This document shows positions 46,648 through 54,154 of a DNA stretch of 64,000 nucleotides, piece by piece. Location of the stretch: contig NZ_AEDD01000009.1 of assembly GCF_000179615.1 (NCBI RefSeq), positions 1 through 64,000 on the forward strand, read 5' to 3'. Position 1 is the first letter of the stretch. Each line of letters begins with the position of its first letter. The notes below the pieces were generated by a model. The model saw nothing but the letters and a program-made list of their open reading frames with translations, was not told the origin of the DNA and did not search any database. Both the position numbers and the translations under genes were made by a program. This DNA comes from Paenibacillus curdlanolyticus YK9 (GTDB lineage Bacteria; Bacillota; Bacilli; Paenibacillales; Paenibacillaceae).

Positions 46648-47523
46648 CTATTCTGCTTTCTTCTGCTTCGAAAGCCACGTTGTAATCTGGTCGATCTCTG
46701 CTGCCGAGAGCTTGTCTTTGAACGAAGGCATTGCACCGCCGCCCTTACCGTTAGTAACGGTCTCAACTAGCTGCTCTTTCGTCAGAATGTCGCCTACGCC
46801 GCGCAGAGAAGGCACTTTCATTTGCTTGTTGCCATTCAAATCCGTTGCGTGGCAGCCGATGCAATTCGCCTTGGCAATTTCCATTGCAGGGTCATCTGCG
46901 TCAACAAGCGCAACAGCTTCTTCTTTCTTGATTGCGCTGAACTCTTGACCTTTTTCCGCAGCCTCGCGCGCTTTCTCTTCACGCTCGATATGCTCTGGAA
47001 TCGTGTTCGTGATCTCCAGCTCATGCTGGTAGTGATCCCATGACACTTTAGTCAAGTAGATGCAAGCGATCAGCGAGAGCAGCATAAGCGATGCTGCAAT
47101 CGGACGACGATAGAAGCGGCGCTCTTTGCCCGTATCAAGGAATGGTGCGAGCAGCAATCCGCCAAACGCTACGCCTGGTACAGCAACTGCGCCAAGAACG
47201 ACATAGTCGCCGGAAGCGTACGGGTATTTCAGGAATTGATACAGGAACAGGAAGTACCAGTCCGGCATCGGAATAAAGCTTGCATTGGTTGGATCCGCCG
47301 GATAACCAAGCGGAGGAGCTTCCGAAATCGTCAGCACAAGGAAGCCAACGAGAACAACGCAACCAACCAACCATTCTTTCAGCAGGAAGTTCGGAATGAA
47401 TGCCTCCGACTTGCCTGGGAATGCCGTATAGTCGGGTGGTACGATCGTTTTGTTGCTACGCTTGCGTACGCGGGAGTCACCGACATAGACGACTTTCTCA
47501 TTTGATTTGTGATCATGCGCCAT
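46648..47523 (-). CDS. qcrC: Menaquinol:cytochrome c reductase, subunit IV-cytochrome c fusion
   Basis: A 291-residue subunit of the respiratory bc complex. The N-terminal part with three helices (about 50-66, 107-127, 143-160) corresponds to subunit IV of b6f, and PDWYFLFLYQFLKY is the quinol-site region. A C-terminal cytochrome c domain has CIGCH (221-225) and the Met ligand in GGAMPSF (Met265). This fusion is typical of Bacillales. Last gene of qcrABC. Confidence 0.96.
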   Translation of the reverse strand: MAHDHKSNEKVVYVGDSRVRKRSNKTIVPPDYTAFPGKSEAFIPNFLLKEWLVGCVVLVGFLVLTISEAPPLGYPADPTNASFIPMPDWYFLFLYQFLKYPYASGDYVVLGAVAVPGVAFGGLLLAPFLDTGKERRFYRRPIAASLMLLSLIACIYLTKVSWDHYQHELEITNTIPEHIEREEKAREAAEKGQEFSAIKKEEAVALVDADDPAMEIAKANCIGCHATDLNGNKQMKVPSLRGVGDILTKEQLVETVTNGKGGGAMPSFKDKLSAAEIDQITTWLSKQKKAE

Positions 47524-47542
47524 CGAAATAACCTCCCTTCGC

Positions 47543-48214
47543 TTATAGCGGTCCCGAAATGCCTTGTTTACGAATCATGAAGAAGTGCGCGGCCATCAGG
47601 GCAAGCAATGCACCTGGCAAGAAGAAGACGTGAATCGCGAAGAAACGCGTCAGCGTCTGCGCACCTACGATTGTACCGCCTTGCATCAGCTCTTTCAGAT
47701 ACACACCGATGTAAGGTACGGATTCGGCGATTTGCATACCGACCTTCGTAGCGTAGTAAGCTTTGTTATCCCATGGCAACAGGTAACCTGTGAAGCCAAG
47801 TCCGAGCATGACGAAGAAAATAAGCATCCCGACGACCCAGTTCATTTCGCGCGGCGCTTTGTAAGAGCCGGTGAAGAACACGCGCAAGGTATGTAAGAAC
47901 ATCATGACGATAACGAGACTCGCGCCCCAGTGGTGCATGCCGCGAACGATGCCGCCAAATGCAACCTTATGCTGCAAATAGTCGACACTCGCATATGCGT
48001 TGTGAATATCCGGTACGAAGTACATCGTTAAGAACATGCCGGACAAAATCTGAATTACAGTAATGAAAAACGTTAGGCCGCCGAAGCAGTACACGAATGC
48101 GGAGAAGTGATGTGCAGGGTTAACGTGCTCTGGCACTTCATGGTCCGCAACGTCCCTCCACAACGGCGCAACATCGAGACGTTCGTCGATCCAATTGTAA
48201 ACTGTTTTAAACAT
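47543..48214 (-). CDS. qcrB: Menaquinol:cytochrome c reductase, cytochrome b subunit
   Basis: A 223-residue b6-type cytochrome with four helices. Haem b ligands are His94, His108, His195 and His210. Cys43 (VYCFGG) matches the residue that holds an extra covalently bound haem in Bacillus QcrB and in b6. 18 bp before lies qcrA, and 19 bp after lies qcrC. Confidence 0.97.
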   Translation of the reverse strand: MFKTVYNWIDERLDVAPLWRDVADHEVPEHVNPAHHFSAFVYCFGGLTFFITVIQILSGMFLTMYFVPDIHNAYASVDYLQHKVAFGGIVRGMHHWGASLVIVMMFLHTLRVFFTGSYKAPREMNWVVGMLIFFVMLGLGFTGYLLPWDNKAYYATKVGMQIAESVPYIGVYLKELMQGGTIVGAQTLTRFFAIHVFFLPGALLALMAAHFFMIRKQGISGPL

Positions 48215-48231
48215 CTGAGTGTTCGCCCTCC

Positions 48232-48747
48232 TTATACACGTGAGTTCGGCTTAATTGGTCCGAGATAAATAAAACCGCCGTCAATCTTCACTTCATATTC
48301 ATCCAACGGGTTTGGTGCGACGCTCAAGTTTTTGCCGTCCCTTGTGTAGTGCGCGCCGTGGCACGGGCATACGTACTGGTCGCTTTGCTCGGTATTCCAT
48401 CCAATCGTGCAGCCCAAATGCTTACACACTGGCGAAAGCGCGAATACTTTATTGTTCGCGTCTTTGGAAATCCATGCAACGAGCTCAGCTTCGCTTTCGT
48501 ACCATCCATCCACCTGATGAATTTTGAATTTGTATTCTACTGGATCGTTCGTAATTTTCGATTCTTCAACGACTTTAATGAACGCGCTCGTCTCTTTCTT
48601 CTGCAAGAGCGGATCTACCGCGAATCGAACCATCGGAAGCACGACGCCTCCCACCATGAATGCGGAAGTACCTCCGAGCGTATACGACAGGAATTGACGC
48701 CGGGACATCTCTTTACGTACCGGTTTCTGGCCCTCGTGGTTGCTCAT
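48232..48747 (-). CDS. qcrA: Menaquinol:cytochrome c reductase, Rieske subunit
   Basis: A 171-residue Rieske iron-sulfur protein. The cluster is held by Cys108/His110 (CKHLGC) and Cys127/His130 (CPCHGAH), with the Cys113-Cys129 disulfide pair. A twin-arginine motif SRRQFL (15-20) precedes the transmembrane helix, as expected for a folded protein exported by Tat. AAAGGGGG supports ATG 48747. First gene of qcrABC, with its own promoter 80 bp upstream. Confidence 0.96.
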   Translation of the reverse strand: MSNHEGQKPVRKEMSRRQFLSYTLGGTSAFMVGGVVLPMVRFAVDPLLQKKETSAFIKVVEESKITNDPVEYKFKIHQVDGWYESEAELVAWISKDANNKVFALSPVCKHLGCTIGWNTEQSDQYVCPCHGAHYTRDGKNLSVAPNPLDEYEVKIDGGFIYLGPIKPNSRV

Positions 48748-48827
48748 CTTCTGTTCTACCCCCTTTGCCAACCATATCTCCCATCTTGTCCATTGTGACA
48801 AAACTATGGACGAACTAAGACATTCCT

Positions 48828-48856
48828 ATAATATCCTAGGTGTATGGGAGCGTCAA
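48828..48856 (-). promoter_or_regulatory. Promoter of qcrABC
   Basis: Minus-strand TTGACG (48856-48851), 17-nt spacer, TATTAT (48833-48828). Two copies of the palindrome TTGT-S-ACAA flank it, at 48794-48802 and 48915-48923. Confidence 0.75.
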
Positions 48857-49005
48857 GAATATGGAAGACGTTAATTTGACCGATGTAAAAAGCGTTTCAT
48901 TTTTTGTTATGAAATTGTCACAATTACACGGAAACGTAACCGTGGTTTTCATCGTATCGCCTTTGTTTTCCCCAAAATAGGAATTTATTATGCGCTAATC
49001 CTGCT

Positions 49006-49425
49006 TCAGGCGTTAACTGGCGGCGCCCATAACGAACGTATGGCTTGTCCAATTGCATTCGCATCGACATTTACGCCCTCATGATTTGGCACAAATGTTA
49101 AATCAGCCGACGGAGGCGCCAATTTACGCAATTTTGCGCTTACGACGATCACGTAACGAAAGCCGGAACGCTTCAAAGCCATGCATAATCGCTCGACAGT
49201 GTCATGGCCCTCTGTCTCTCCTATATAATGGCATGCAGGGTACGTCACAACTCTGCCTTTAAACGGAATTTCGATCGCATCCATCACATCTCGCAAGTCC
49301 TCAAGCGCTTGCGTCGTTTCCGCTGGCGATTCTGTCCCATTCAGCCCTGTAACCGGAAGCAGGCATGTATCCAAATACGATTTTAATTCTTCCCATTGCT
49401 CGCTTGTAATTTCGCTGAACTTCAT
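49006..49425 (-). CDS. YpiF-family protein (DUF2487)
   Basis: A 139-residue soluble protein of the DUF2487/YpiF family, always found beside qcrABC in Bacilli. MKFSEITSEQWEELKSYLDTCLLP and the VVTYPACHY segment fit. GGAGAGG lies upstream of the ATG. Function unknown; the constant position suggests a link to the bc complex or to the aromatic cluster. A 258-bp gap with the qcr promoter follows. Confidence 0.85.
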   Translation of the reverse strand: MKFSEITSEQWEELKSYLDTCLLPVTGLNGTESPAETTQALEDLRDVMDAIEIPFKGRVVTYPACHYIGETEGHDTVERLCMALKRSGFRYVIVVSAKLRKLAPPSADLTFVPNHEGVNVDANAIGQAIRSLWAPPVNA

Positions 49426-49493
49426 GTTCGCTCATCCTCTCCTCGCTTCACCCATATTATCGTGCCAGGAACGGTTTGCCAACCGCAAACGCA

Positions 49494-49535
49494 CAAAAAT
49501 AGCCTGATCCGTACTAAAGACGGTCGTCAGGCTAT
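49494..49535 (-). terminator. Terminator after the IDEAL-domain gene
   Basis: ATAGCCTGATCCGT (49499-49512) pairs with ACGGTCGTCAGGCTAT (49520-49535, small bulge), followed on the minus strand by TTTTTG. Confidence 0.85.
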
Positions 49536-49558
49536 GATAGAGCTACGGCTAATCGCCG

Positions 49559-49747
49559 CTAATGGGAAAAACGAAGCGCGTTCAATTGTTCCGCCAATCG
49601 ATGGAACGTATCCTCGTCGCCGCTGGCCAGCGCAAGATCGATGTCTCGATAAATCCGTTCCGTACGGAATTTTAAGACCGCGTCATCCAATACCATTTCT
49701 GCAACCAGAGCAAGCATCGTTTCATAGGTTGCTTTCATTTTGTCCAT
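49559..49747 (-). CDS. Small IDEAL-domain protein
   Basis: A 62-residue acidic helical protein. The C-terminal RIYRDIDLALASGDEDTFHR segment has the pattern of the IDEAL domain, named for a motif in the C-terminus of B. subtilis YpiB and in ComK-related proteins. In B. subtilis ypiB lies between ypiF and ypiA; here only the IDEAL part remains as a separate small protein. GGAGGTG is 7 nt before the ATG at 49747. Confidence 0.75.
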   Translation of the reverse strand: MDKMKATYETMLALVAEMVLDDAVLKFRTERIYRDIDLALASGDEDTFHRLAEQLNALRFSH

Positions 49748-49768
49748 AGGATACACCTCCAACCGGGG

Positions 49769-50045
49769 TTAAGAGATCCTATATTCTTTTCCTTTCACCA
49801 CGTAGCTTTCCATCGTCTTTCTCATGCGCAGTAAATCGTCTTCCGTCCATTCTCTGACGACTTTGGCGGGTGAACCGAGAGAAAGAGTATAGGGTGGAAT
49901 TGTTTGTTTTCTCGGTAACGAGTGAAACGGCTCCTACTAAAGCATATTCATCCGCAACGGTGCCGCTCGGTACGATGGCCCCTATTCGAATGAATATACT
50001 CTTGCCTAGCAGGCGGCGGTTAGCATTCTCTTGGCCTGTTTGCCT
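49769..50045 (-). pseudogene. Broken gamma-carbonic-anhydrase-like (YtoA-type) gene
   Basis: Minus-strand translation gives a left-handed beta-helix repeat piece, GAIVPSGTVADEYALVGAVS, then LVTE, and in another frame IPPYTLSLGSPAKVVREWTE and a helical tail ending KGKEYRIS-stop (stop at 49771-49769). Together they match the last third of hexapeptide-repeat proteins such as B. subtilis YtoA (gamma-carbonic anhydrase family). A frameshift lies near 49905. The N-terminal two thirds are absent: the likeness begins just after the stop of the upstream gene, so the gene is truncated as well as frameshifted. A relic with no function expected. Confidence 0.82.
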
Positions 50046-50052
50046 TCGAAAG

Positions 50053-51231
50053 CTATTCCGAGCCGCTGATTATTGCACTTCCTAATCGTGTCATACGAAC
50101 TACCGTTCCATAGCGCTCATGCTCGCCTACTCGCAGCAGCCCCAGATGCAGCATCATAGCTACGATGCGCTGTGCGAATATCGACTCCGCCGTATCATAA
50201 TAGAAAGGCTTGATGTACGGCAGCAGCGTTCGCTGCAATGACTCTGCGGTTACCCATTGTTTAGCCAGGCAATCGATCCAATGGACGATTGCAACCATAT
50301 TCGGGATCGGCGTCCGGTATAGCTTCAGCCAATACTTGTACAGCCGGGCTGTCACGTCCTTCTGCTCTTCTGCCAGATAGGCTTCGCCAGTGGCCGTAAT
50401 CGTCAATTGTTCAGAAGCTTCGCTCAGCAAACGGCCGTCCAGCGCGTAATCGTATAGCAGTGACAACCGATTCGGGTATACATGAAACTTGCGGCCATAT
50501 CCGAATCGCCATTCCCCTTTCGCAGGCAGCGATTCTCTCACGCCGCACAGCTCCAATAGCTGCAGCAAATTCCGTTTATACATCGAGCCGTCAGCTGCTG
50601 TTGGAATCTCATTGCGCTGCACATAACGAAGCAACGCGTACAAATCTTCTGTCAGCAGCCCTTGCTCGTCCCGGTACGCCTGAGGCTCTTCCGCAGCTTC
50701 TACCGTGAGCATGAGCTTTCGCTCCATCGTCTCGCGAAGCTTGGCCTTCAGGTCTGCAGGCACTTGAAACATGTACCGATTAGGACCTGCCAATCCATTG
50801 AACAGCCACCCTTGATGCTTGAATTTCAAAATAACGTCACGCGGCGTCAATTCTTTTGCTTTGAGAGCTGCTGCTTTCGATTGCCGTTTACTGCTTTGCG
50901 CATTCGTTTTTGGTTTTCTGGCGCTTTCTACCGGCACACCGGCTGCTTCGAGCGGCTGTACCTCTCCGAATTTGCTCTGTTGAATACGTGCTGTCAAATC
51001 TTCCAGACTGAATGAGGACCGGGAATCGAACAATAGCGAATTCAAAAACCGCAAGTCTTCCAGTCCCATTCTTCCTACCTGCTCCTCAAAAACTTCCCTT
51101 CGGTTGACGGCGGAGAGAATCGTCTGAATCAACTCGTTTTTGGAATTTCCATTACACTCGCACCGGTACTCGCCCGCGATTCGACTTAGCTGTTGAATAT
51201 CTGCGCAGCCCAGCATATCGGCCAGATTCAT
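50053..51231 (-). CDS. Conserved protein of unknown function with winged-helix-like regions
   Basis: A 392-residue soluble protein. N-terminal helical part (1-100; SKNELIQTILSAVNRREVFEEQ), a basic low-complexity linker (about 105-125, Lys/Ser/Arg/Ala) and a helical C-terminal part that looks like several winged-helix units (LLTEDLYALLRYVQRNEIP, LLPYIKPFYYDTAESIF, LHLGLLRVGEHERYGTVVRM). The latter resembles helicase-associated or DNA-binding folds, but I recognise no family. AGGGGGAGGG precedes the ATG at 51231. It has its own transcript: a terminator separates it from the sigma operon. Confidence 0.75.
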   Translation of the reverse strand: MNLADMLGCADIQQLSRIAGEYRCECNGNSKNELIQTILSAVNRREVFEEQVGRMGLEDLRFLNSLLFDSRSSFSLEDLTARIQQSKFGEVQPLEAAGVPVESARKPKTNAQSSKRQSKAAALKAKELTPRDVILKFKHQGWLFNGLAGPNRYMFQVPADLKAKLRETMERKLMLTVEAAEEPQAYRDEQGLLTEDLYALLRYVQRNEIPTAADGSMYKRNLLQLLELCGVRESLPAKGEWRFGYGRKFHVYPNRLSLLYDYALDGRLLSEASEQLTITATGEAYLAEEQKDVTARLYKYWLKLYRTPIPNMVAIVHWIDCLAKQWVTAESLQRTLLPYIKPFYYDTAESIFAQRIVAMMLHLGLLRVGEHERYGTVVRMTRLGSAIISGSE

Positions 51232-51303
51232 CGTGTTCCCTCCCCCTTTCCTGTTGAATGTACTACCATTATGGGAAAAATACAGGTATTTAAACCTCAA
51301 AAT

Positions 51304-51337
51304 AAAAAAAGACGACAGCCCCTGGCGGGCTGCCGTT
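51304..51337 (-). terminator. Terminator of the ECF sigma operon
   Basis: ACGACAGCCC (51312-51321) pairs with GGGCTGCCGT (51327-51336); on the minus strand seven T follow. Confidence 0.9.
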
Positions 51338-51356
51338 TCTCCTTGTGGCAATTCTA

Positions 51357-51965
51357 TTATTTTCGCGTGCGCGCAAACCAGTTCAAAAGCAGTAAGGAAG
51401 CAATAATGCCTAGAAGCGAGAAGACGATCCAGTACTGCGGTACGGTCGGCACGACCTTAAGGACGATCGGATCGCTAATGCTCGCGACAGGCACGTCTGC
51501 GTAGAACTCTCCGCCTAATATAGTACCGTCGCTACCAGCGTTTGCTGTTTCAAGCAGCCCCGTCATTGGCTCGATCTTCTCGACCCCAGCTCCCCAATCC
51601 CCAAACCAGGCGTATAACAAGCCGCTTCCGAATATGGCTAAACAACATGCAATAACAAGCGCCGTTCGAAACCGGAATGATGAGGTAAAACGATATGTAC
51701 GGTCATGGACAGGCCTCAAATAGTCTGCGTCAGCATAAATGCGATCCATCACGGTCTGTGTAATATGAAGGGTTCTCACTTCAAAATCGGGGTCCGCTTC
51801 TTCAGACAGCGATCGGATCATCCAATCGCTTTCTTCCCACAGCCGGAACTGCTCCGAGCACGCTACACAGTCTAAGAGATGGCCATCAATCGCTGCCCGT
51901 TCGGCATCCTGCTCGGGTAATTCCCAATACAGACCGAGTTTCTCTTGACATTCGTCGCATCTCAT
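51357..51965 (-). CDS. Membrane anti-sigma factor with zinc-finger N-terminus
   Basis: A 202-residue protein. The N-terminus has CDEC and GHLLDCVACSEQF, the H-x3-C-x2-C zinc-binding anti-sigma motif (about residues 28-38), followed by a cytoplasmic part, a transmembrane helix (about 100-119), an extracytoplasmic segment and a second helix (about 178-196). The ATG overlaps the stop of the sigma gene (ATGA), the usual arrangement of an ECF sigma factor and its partner. It should hold the sigma factor inactive at the membrane until an envelope signal arrives. Confidence 0.88.
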   Translation of the reverse strand: MRCDECQEKLGLYWELPEQDAERAAIDGHLLDCVACSEQFRLWEESDWMIRSLSEEADPDFEVRTLHITQTVMDRIYADADYLRPVHDRTYRFTSSFRFRTALVIACCLAIFGSGLLYAWFGDWGAGVEKIEPMTGLLETANAGSDGTILGGEFYADVPVASISDPIVLKVVPTVPQYWIVFSLLGIIASLLLLNWFARTRK

Positions 51966-52561
51966 CGCGTTCTCATCCCTTCATATGGTTCCACTGTAGT
52001 CGCCGTTTCTTCAAAATAAGGCTCGAGCTGTGTTTTTACACTTGCTCTTGCACGGAACAGCAGCGATTTCACAGAGCTAACCGTCTGTCCTAATATATTC
52101 GCAATTTCCTGATAATCCAATTGGTCATATTCACGTAGTATGAGTGCGGAGCGCTGCTTCTCAGGCAAATTATTAATCGCCTCGCGAACCATCGCCATCC
52201 GTTCGTTCTGAAGCAAGCGCAGCTCAGGCACAGCCTCAGGCGGAGCCAGCGGAATCGTATTCGCGTCATCAAGCGGAACGTTGCTTACCTTCTGCTTCCG
52301 AAGCTCGCTTAGCACCGTATTGCGTGCTATCGTGTATAGCCAGGTTGAAAAGGATGCGTCTAATTCGCGGAAGGAATGCAAGCTGCGATATGCCTTATAA
52401 AAGGTTTCCGAGCATAAATCCTCCGCCATATGCTCGAGCCGACCGCTCTTCAGCATATGAAAAATAAAAGCGAGGATCTTGCGCTGATAACGCCGCATCA
52501 ATTCCGCATACAATTGGACGTTGCCATCTTTAATTTCTCGTATCAATTGGGTGTCGGTCAC
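51962..52561 (-). CDS. ECF RNA polymerase sigma factor
   Basis: A 199-residue group IV sigma factor with region 2 (about 22-92; AEDLCSETFYKAYRSLHSF, STWLYTIARN) and region 4 (about 125-175; LPEKQRSALILREYDQLDYQEIANIL, SSVKSLLFRARA), joined by a linker with a Pro-rich piece. Close to SigW/SigM-like factors of envelope stress, but the exact group is not clear. Followed by its anti-sigma factor. A GCAACTTTTT element at 52.63 kb may be its own promoter. Confidence 0.92.
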   Translation of the reverse strand: MTDTQLIREIKDGNVQLYAELMRRYQRKILAFIFHMLKSGRLEHMAEDLCSETFYKAYRSLHSFRELDASFSTWLYTIARNTVLSELRKQKVSNVPLDDANTIPLAPPEAVPELRLLQNERMAMVREAINNLPEKQRSALILREYDQLDYQEIANILGQTVSSVKSLLFRARASVKTQLEPYFEETATTVEPYEGMRTR

Positions 52562-52613
52562 GACAGGCGAACCTCCTCACCTGCGGAGTCTTCCCGTGTC
52601 GGCCTACATCATT

Positions 52614-52640
52614 GTACCGACATGGAAGCAAAAAGTTGCG
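52614..52640 (-). promoter_or_regulatory. Possible autoregulated ECF promoter of the sigma gene
   Basis: Minus-strand CGCAACTTTTT (AAC at 52637-52635), then CGGTAC (52619-52614) after 15 nt. Matches in its -35 element the putative promoter of the amidase operon. Spacing and -10 are less typical. Confidence 0.35.
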
Positions 52641-52857
52641 GTGTTTTTTGATTTGAATTTATAAAAGTCATACCCAATCCAATTCGTCTCGTAAGGCTAA
52701 AGTCCTGCCGCATTCGACAACTACTGCCCCACCTTTTTATTGGAAGGATGTGACGCCAGAATTACTTACCCCAAAGCTTCTGTATTGTAACACAGGGAAA
52801 CGATGAATTGGTTAAATATTTTCCAAAGAGCGATCTCGCGTGGCAATACTTGGGCAC

Positions 52858-52888
52858 AAAAAAAATACCACCTCTATAGAGAGGTGGT
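52858..52888 (-). terminator. Terminator of the candidate small RNA
   Basis: Perfect palindromic stem ACCACCTCT (52867-52875) / AGAGGTGGT (52880-52888), 4-nt loop, followed on the minus strand by eight T. Confidence 0.92.
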
Positions 52889-52938
52889 CCGCACAAAGTG
52901 CGAAGAATTTGGATAGGAGTGGAGAGAAACCATACTGT
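52858..52938 (-). ncRNA. Candidate small RNA
   Basis: A consensus promoter (below) would start an RNA near 52938 that ends at a strong intrinsic terminator about 80 nt later. The RNA holds a small perfect hairpin CGCAC-TTT-GTGCG (52902-52890) and the terminator stem ACCACCTCT / AGAGGTGGT (52888-52867) followed by eight T. No ribosome binding site and no convincing reading frame. It could be a trans-acting RNA or the prematurely ended leader of the sigma operon. Not recognised as a known family. Confidence 0.6.
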
Positions 52939-52944
52939 ACTTTT

Positions 52945-52973
52945 ATTATATGTATCCGTTTTCATTTTGTCAA
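52945..52973 (-). promoter_or_regulatory. Consensus sigma-A promoter
   Basis: Minus-strand TTGACA (52973-52968), exactly 17 nt, TATAAT (52950-52945): both boxes fit the consensus at every base. No gene follows before the terminator 60 nt downstream of the -10 box. Confidence 0.85.
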
Positions 52974-53011
52974 TAAGCGTTTTCATAAATGATCTTAGTT
53001 TCCATAAATTT

Positions 53012-53052
53012 AAAAAAGCTGCCCTGCAATCACGGATGATTGCAAGACAGCA
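53012..53052 (-). terminator. Terminator after tyrA
   Basis: GCTGCCCTGCAATCA (53018-53032) pairs with TGATTGCAAGACAGC (53038-53052); on the minus strand followed by six T. It ends the hisC-tyrA part of the aromatic cluster, so EPSP synthase is not downstream. Confidence 0.9.
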
Positions 53053-53059
53053 GCGTGGA

Positions 53060-54151
53060 TTAAAAATGTACCGAATACTGGAGTTCGCCTAATGCGACGA
53101 CCGCCTGATCGAGATCGTCTTGCGTACGGAACGATAAGCGAAGTATGCCCGGAACATCCTCACGGCTCTCTATAATCTGAATATTGCTCAGGTTGATCCG
53201 CCGATTGCCCAGCTCCGTCGTAATCCGGCCGATTATGCCGGGATGATCGGGGACATCGACGTAACATTCATAAATGGAATGAATCATACCTTTGCGGCGC
53301 TCCGGCAAGCTATTGCGGAACTCCCCCGATGTCCGGAACGCTTCGCCGATTCCTTCGATATCTCCAGCAGTCAGCATATCGGAGAATTGCTGTATGCCTT
53401 CGTTCCAATCCTTAATAAGGCGAAGCATCACTTCCCGGTTATTGACGAGAATATCCCGCCAAACATTCGGGTCGCTAGACGCGATGCGGGTTATATCACG
53501 GAATCCGCCTGCCGCAAGCTGCGAATACAGACTGTTATCCTCGTTGTATTTTCGCACCTGGTTCGTTAATGCGACTGCAATCATATGCGGCAGATGGCTA
53601 ATCGCCCCAACGATATCATCATGCTCGTCCGCATCGACGACAACCACGTTCGCCTTGGTCAATTCCAGCAGCTGGCGAAGGCGCTCTACTGCTTCGTTAG
53701 GTGTCGCGTGATCCGGCGTGATGACATAGAACGCGTTCTCATACAAGTACGATGATGCTGCCTCTACGCCTGAGCGCTCGGAGCCAGCCATTGGATGCCC
53801 GCCGATGAATACAGCAGGGCTCAAATCAAGACGGCGCGCGCAAGCCGTTACAGACGATTTGGTGCTGCCTACATCGGTTATAATGCAGCCCGGTTTGAGC
53901 TCCAGCTCTGATAGCTGCTCAAGATAATCGTTCAAGCTTCCGACCGGTACGCATAGGAAAATAAAGTCGGCATCCTCCGCCGCTTCGCGCAGAGAAGTCG
54001 TAGCAGCGTCTACGACGCCTCGTTCGATGTATTTGTGAACCGACGAAAGACGGGTCGAGTGGCCGACCACATGAAGGTCAGACTTGCCTTTAAAACATAA
54101 CGCAAGCGAGCCTCCCATTAGCCCTACGCCGAATATCGCAATTTTGATCAT
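53060..54151 (-). CDS. tyrA: Prephenate dehydrogenase with ACT domain
   Basis: Tyrosine branch: oxidative decarboxylation of prephenate to 4-hydroxyphenylpyruvate with NAD. 363 residues; Rossmann motif GVGLMGGSLA (8-17), the active-site region GGHPMAGSERSGVEAA and SHLPHMIA, and a C-terminal ACT domain (about 295-363; VPDHPGIIGRITTELGNRRI) for tyrosine feedback. 3 bp after hisC. Confidence 0.96.
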   Translation of the reverse strand: MIKIAIFGVGLMGGSLALCFKGKSDLHVVGHSTRLSSVHKYIERGVVDAATTSLREAAEDADFIFLCVPVGSLNDYLEQLSELELKPGCIITDVGSTKSSVTACARRLDLSPAVFIGGHPMAGSERSGVEAASSYLYENAFYVITPDHATPNEAVERLRQLLELTKANVVVVDADEHDDIVGAISHLPHMIAVALTNQVRKYNEDNSLYSQLAAGGFRDITRIASSDPNVWRDILVNNREVMLRLIKDWNEGIQQFSDMLTAGDIEGIGEAFRTSGEFRNSLPERRKGMIHSIYECYVDVPDHPGIIGRITTELGNRRINLSNIQIIESREDVPGILRLSFRTQDDLDQAVVALGELQYSVHF

Positions 54152-54154
54152 AAG

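Noticed and set aside
48904-48923. Rex operator upstream of qcrA
   Set aside because: The half sites TTGTGA and TAACAA are 8 nt apart rather than 6 and the second half does not match.
52880-52936. Short leader-peptide-like frame starting MVSLHSYPN within the small RNA
   Set aside because: No ribosome binding site, no run of regulatory codons, and it ends in the terminator stem by chance.
52762-52986. Open frame of 74 codons covering the candidate small RNA
   Set aside because: Would start upstream of the mapped -10 box, runs through the terminator and has no ribosome binding site.
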